Part shown: one piece after another, positions 6,578 through 7,179 of the stretch
How the letters are laid out: each line of letters begins with the position of its first letter
Position numbering within the stretch: position 1 is the stretch's first letter
Assembly (NCBI GenBank): GCA_040399685.1
Contig: JBBART010000043.1
Span: 1-7,179, forward strand
Direction: 5' to 3'
Length of the DNA: 7,179 nucleotides
DNA from: CAIQQQ01 sp040399685
GTDB lineage: Bacteria > Pseudomonadota > Alphaproteobacteria > Acetobacterales > Acetobacteraceae
Program-made: the position numbers and the translations under genes
The notes under the pieces: model-generated
Database searches by the model: none
What the model was told of the DNA's origin: nothing
The model's input: the letters and a program-made list of their open reading frames with translations, nothing else

Positions 6578-6637
6578 TTGATTCTAGGGATCGGAACGAT
6601 ACCGTCTTAAAATATTAAAATATACCCAAATGAGACA
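6570..6637. promoter_or_regulatory. Candidate recombination (res-like) site and promoter of the serine recombinase
   Basis: TGTCTCATTTG at 6570-6580 recurs as its exact reverse complement CAAATGAGACA at 6627-6637, 46 bp apart. TGTC-started half-sites flanking AT-rich DNA just upstream of the gene are the classic layout of Tn3/gamma-delta res. A second, weaker arm CGTCTTAAAAT at 6603-6613 pairs with the 6627-6637 arm to make an about 35-bp imperfect site, close to the size of a res subsite II. On the minus strand TTGTCT (6638-6633) and TAATAT (6617-6612), 15 bp apart, could be a promoter lying within the site, as in autoregulated resolvases. Subsite boundaries are inference. Confidence 0.45.
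6607..6622. repeat. Tandem 8-bp AT repeat TTAAAATA x2
   Basis: TTAAAATA occurs twice head to tail at 6607-6614 and 6615-6622, followed by TA, inside the recombinase upstream region. It is the most AT-rich stretch of the window and sits between the two inverted half-site arms, where strand opening or crossover would be favoured. Confidence 0.6.
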
Positions 6638-6795
6638 AAATTTACTGCCTCAAGAAATTGACTCTGTAGAGTATACCTCAAAAATACGTTGTTGGTATCA
6701 GCGGCGTCCAGCGCCTCGTCGCTGACATCGCGCTTGCCTCTCAAGGCGGTTTGCTGGACCGGAACTTGCATTGCATGATCCAACCGAAACATTCC

Positions 6796-6799
6796 GGAG
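6796..6799 (+). promoter_or_regulatory. Shine-Dalgarno for the MFS gene
   Basis: GGAG lies six bases before ATG 6806 (CGGAGACCGGC then ATG) and supports that start. No matching promoter is obvious; TTGACT at 6658-6663 resembles a -35 box, but no good -10 follows at 16-18 bp. Confidence 0.6.
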
Positions 6800-6805
6800 A
6801 CCGGC

Positions 6806-7150
6806 ATGAGCCTGACAACAACACGTATTCCGGCCAGTCGGCTGCACACAGCCATCGCCGCCAATATCGGCGCCGCCCTGGAATGGTTCGACCTCGTTTT
6901 GTATGCCCTCTTTGCCGTTGTGCTTGGGCGTCAATTTTTCCCTGCCGCTGACCCCAATGTATCGTTGTTGCTCTCACTGGGAGCGTTCGCCATTTCTTGG
7001 CTGATGCGGCCGCTCGGGGCGATCTTCATTGGCGCCTATTCTGATCGCGCCGGCCGCAAGCCGGGGCTGACGCTTTCGGCAGCCCTGATGATGATCGGAA
7101 TCGCAATGATTGCGTTCATGCCCTCTTATACCGACTTGCGCAAGACCTGA
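6806..7150 (+). pseudogene. Truncated MFS transporter, metabolite:H+ symporter (ProP/citrate-type) N-terminal part
   Basis: The 114-residue frame begins at ATG 6806 behind a good GGAG. It shows the start of the MHS branch of the major facilitator superfamily (proline/betaine, citrate, alpha-ketoglutarate and shikimate permeases): NIGAALEWFDLVLYALF at 20-36, GRQFFP at 41-46, SWLMRPLGAIFIGAYSDRAGRK at 64-85 containing the conserved RPLG and the loop 2-3 D-R-x-G-R-K motif, then a third helix to MPSY at 105-108. Family members are about 420-450 residues long and continue with a glycine- and proline-containing loop and helix 4 (usually LLxRLxQG). Here the frame reads DLRKT and stops at TGA 7150, so about three quarters of the transporter is missing. 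An insertion, deletion or frameshift near 7135 is implied. The fragment is not expected to transport. The substrate cannot be inferred. Confidence 0.8.
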
Positions 7151-7179
7151 CTCGTTTAGCTTCCCGACGCGGGGCGGAA
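7135..7179. other. Sequence beyond the MFS break; possible element junction
   Basis: After the last codons that fit the MFS family, the sequence contains a perfect 10-bp palindrome CTTGCGCAAG at 7135-7144 and then unrelated GC-rich DNA to the window edge. One frame stays open to the end (LAQDLTRLASRRGAE from 7135) but does not look like the next MFS helix. This may be the edge of an insertion or a deletion junction; too little is visible to identify it. Confidence 0.3.

Noticed and set aside
6570..6637. Small invertible DNA switch bounded by the 11-bp inverted repeats
   Set aside because: Only 46 bp lie between the arms, too short for an invertible segment, and the arms are too short for complete crossover sites; half-sites of a res region fit better.
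6607..6864. Minus-strand frame of 85 aa between the recombinase and MFS genes
   Set aside because: It overlaps the start of the MFS gene and the AT-rich site, and has no ribosome-binding site or motif.
1..7179. CRISPR array, tRNA, rRNA or riboswitch
   Set aside because: No regularly spaced direct repeats of CRISPR size, no cloverleaf with a TTC-loop pattern and no long structured leader were seen.
1..7179. Composite transposon spanning the whole window
   Set aside because: The left and right junction sequences share no convincing direct or inverted repeat.

Overview
The window is GC-rich (clearly above 55% G+C by eye), apart from one AT-rich pocket near 6600-6690. It looks like part of an alphaproteobacterial genome or large plasmid. 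An acetic-acid-bacterium-like (Acetobacteraceae) origin is a guess from the protein style and the type of serine recombinase, not from a search. It carries part of a surface or exopolysaccharide locus flanked by mobile-element debris.

From 4790 down to the left edge, the genes run on the minus strand as one probable operon. In transcription order they are: a membrane-anchored DUF218 (YdcF/ElyC/SanA-like) protein (4790-4020); a FemAB/CelD-type GNAT acyltransferase (4060-2939, overlapping the previous gene by 41 nt); a possible tiny ORF (2952-2851); an extended-SDR nucleotide-sugar 4-epimerase (2854-1913); a Wzx-type polysaccharide flippase (about 1865-390); and a second, paralogous flippase (365-12) cut off after about 100 residues. 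The likely joint job is to make an activated sugar (epimerase), modify a lipid-linked or cell-wall glycan (acyltransferase, DUF218 protein) and move the repeat unit across the inner membrane (flippases). No glycosyltransferase lies inside the window, so those would have to be encoded further left or elsewhere.

A 154-bp spacer (4791-4944) separates this operon from a divergent second CelD-like GNAT protein (4945-6000, plus strand). Converging on that gene with only 7 bp between is a small serine recombinase (6577-6008, minus strand) of the Tn3-resolvase/PinR type. Its AT-rich upstream region holds an inverted pair of an 11-bp sequence resembling resolvase half-sites. The window ends with the first about 110 residues of an MFS metabolite/H+ symporter (6806-7150), broken close to the right edge.

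Both ends of the window are therefore broken genes. The left break coincides with short repeats that look like the terminal repeats of an insertion sequence. The strongest observations for follow-up are the tandem flippase duplication with its disrupted copy, the missing canonical start codon of the intact flippase, the recombinase with its candidate recombination site, and the pairing of two distant GNAT acyltransferases around a divergent promoter region. I did not find a clearly new defence system, CRISPR array or RNA gene.
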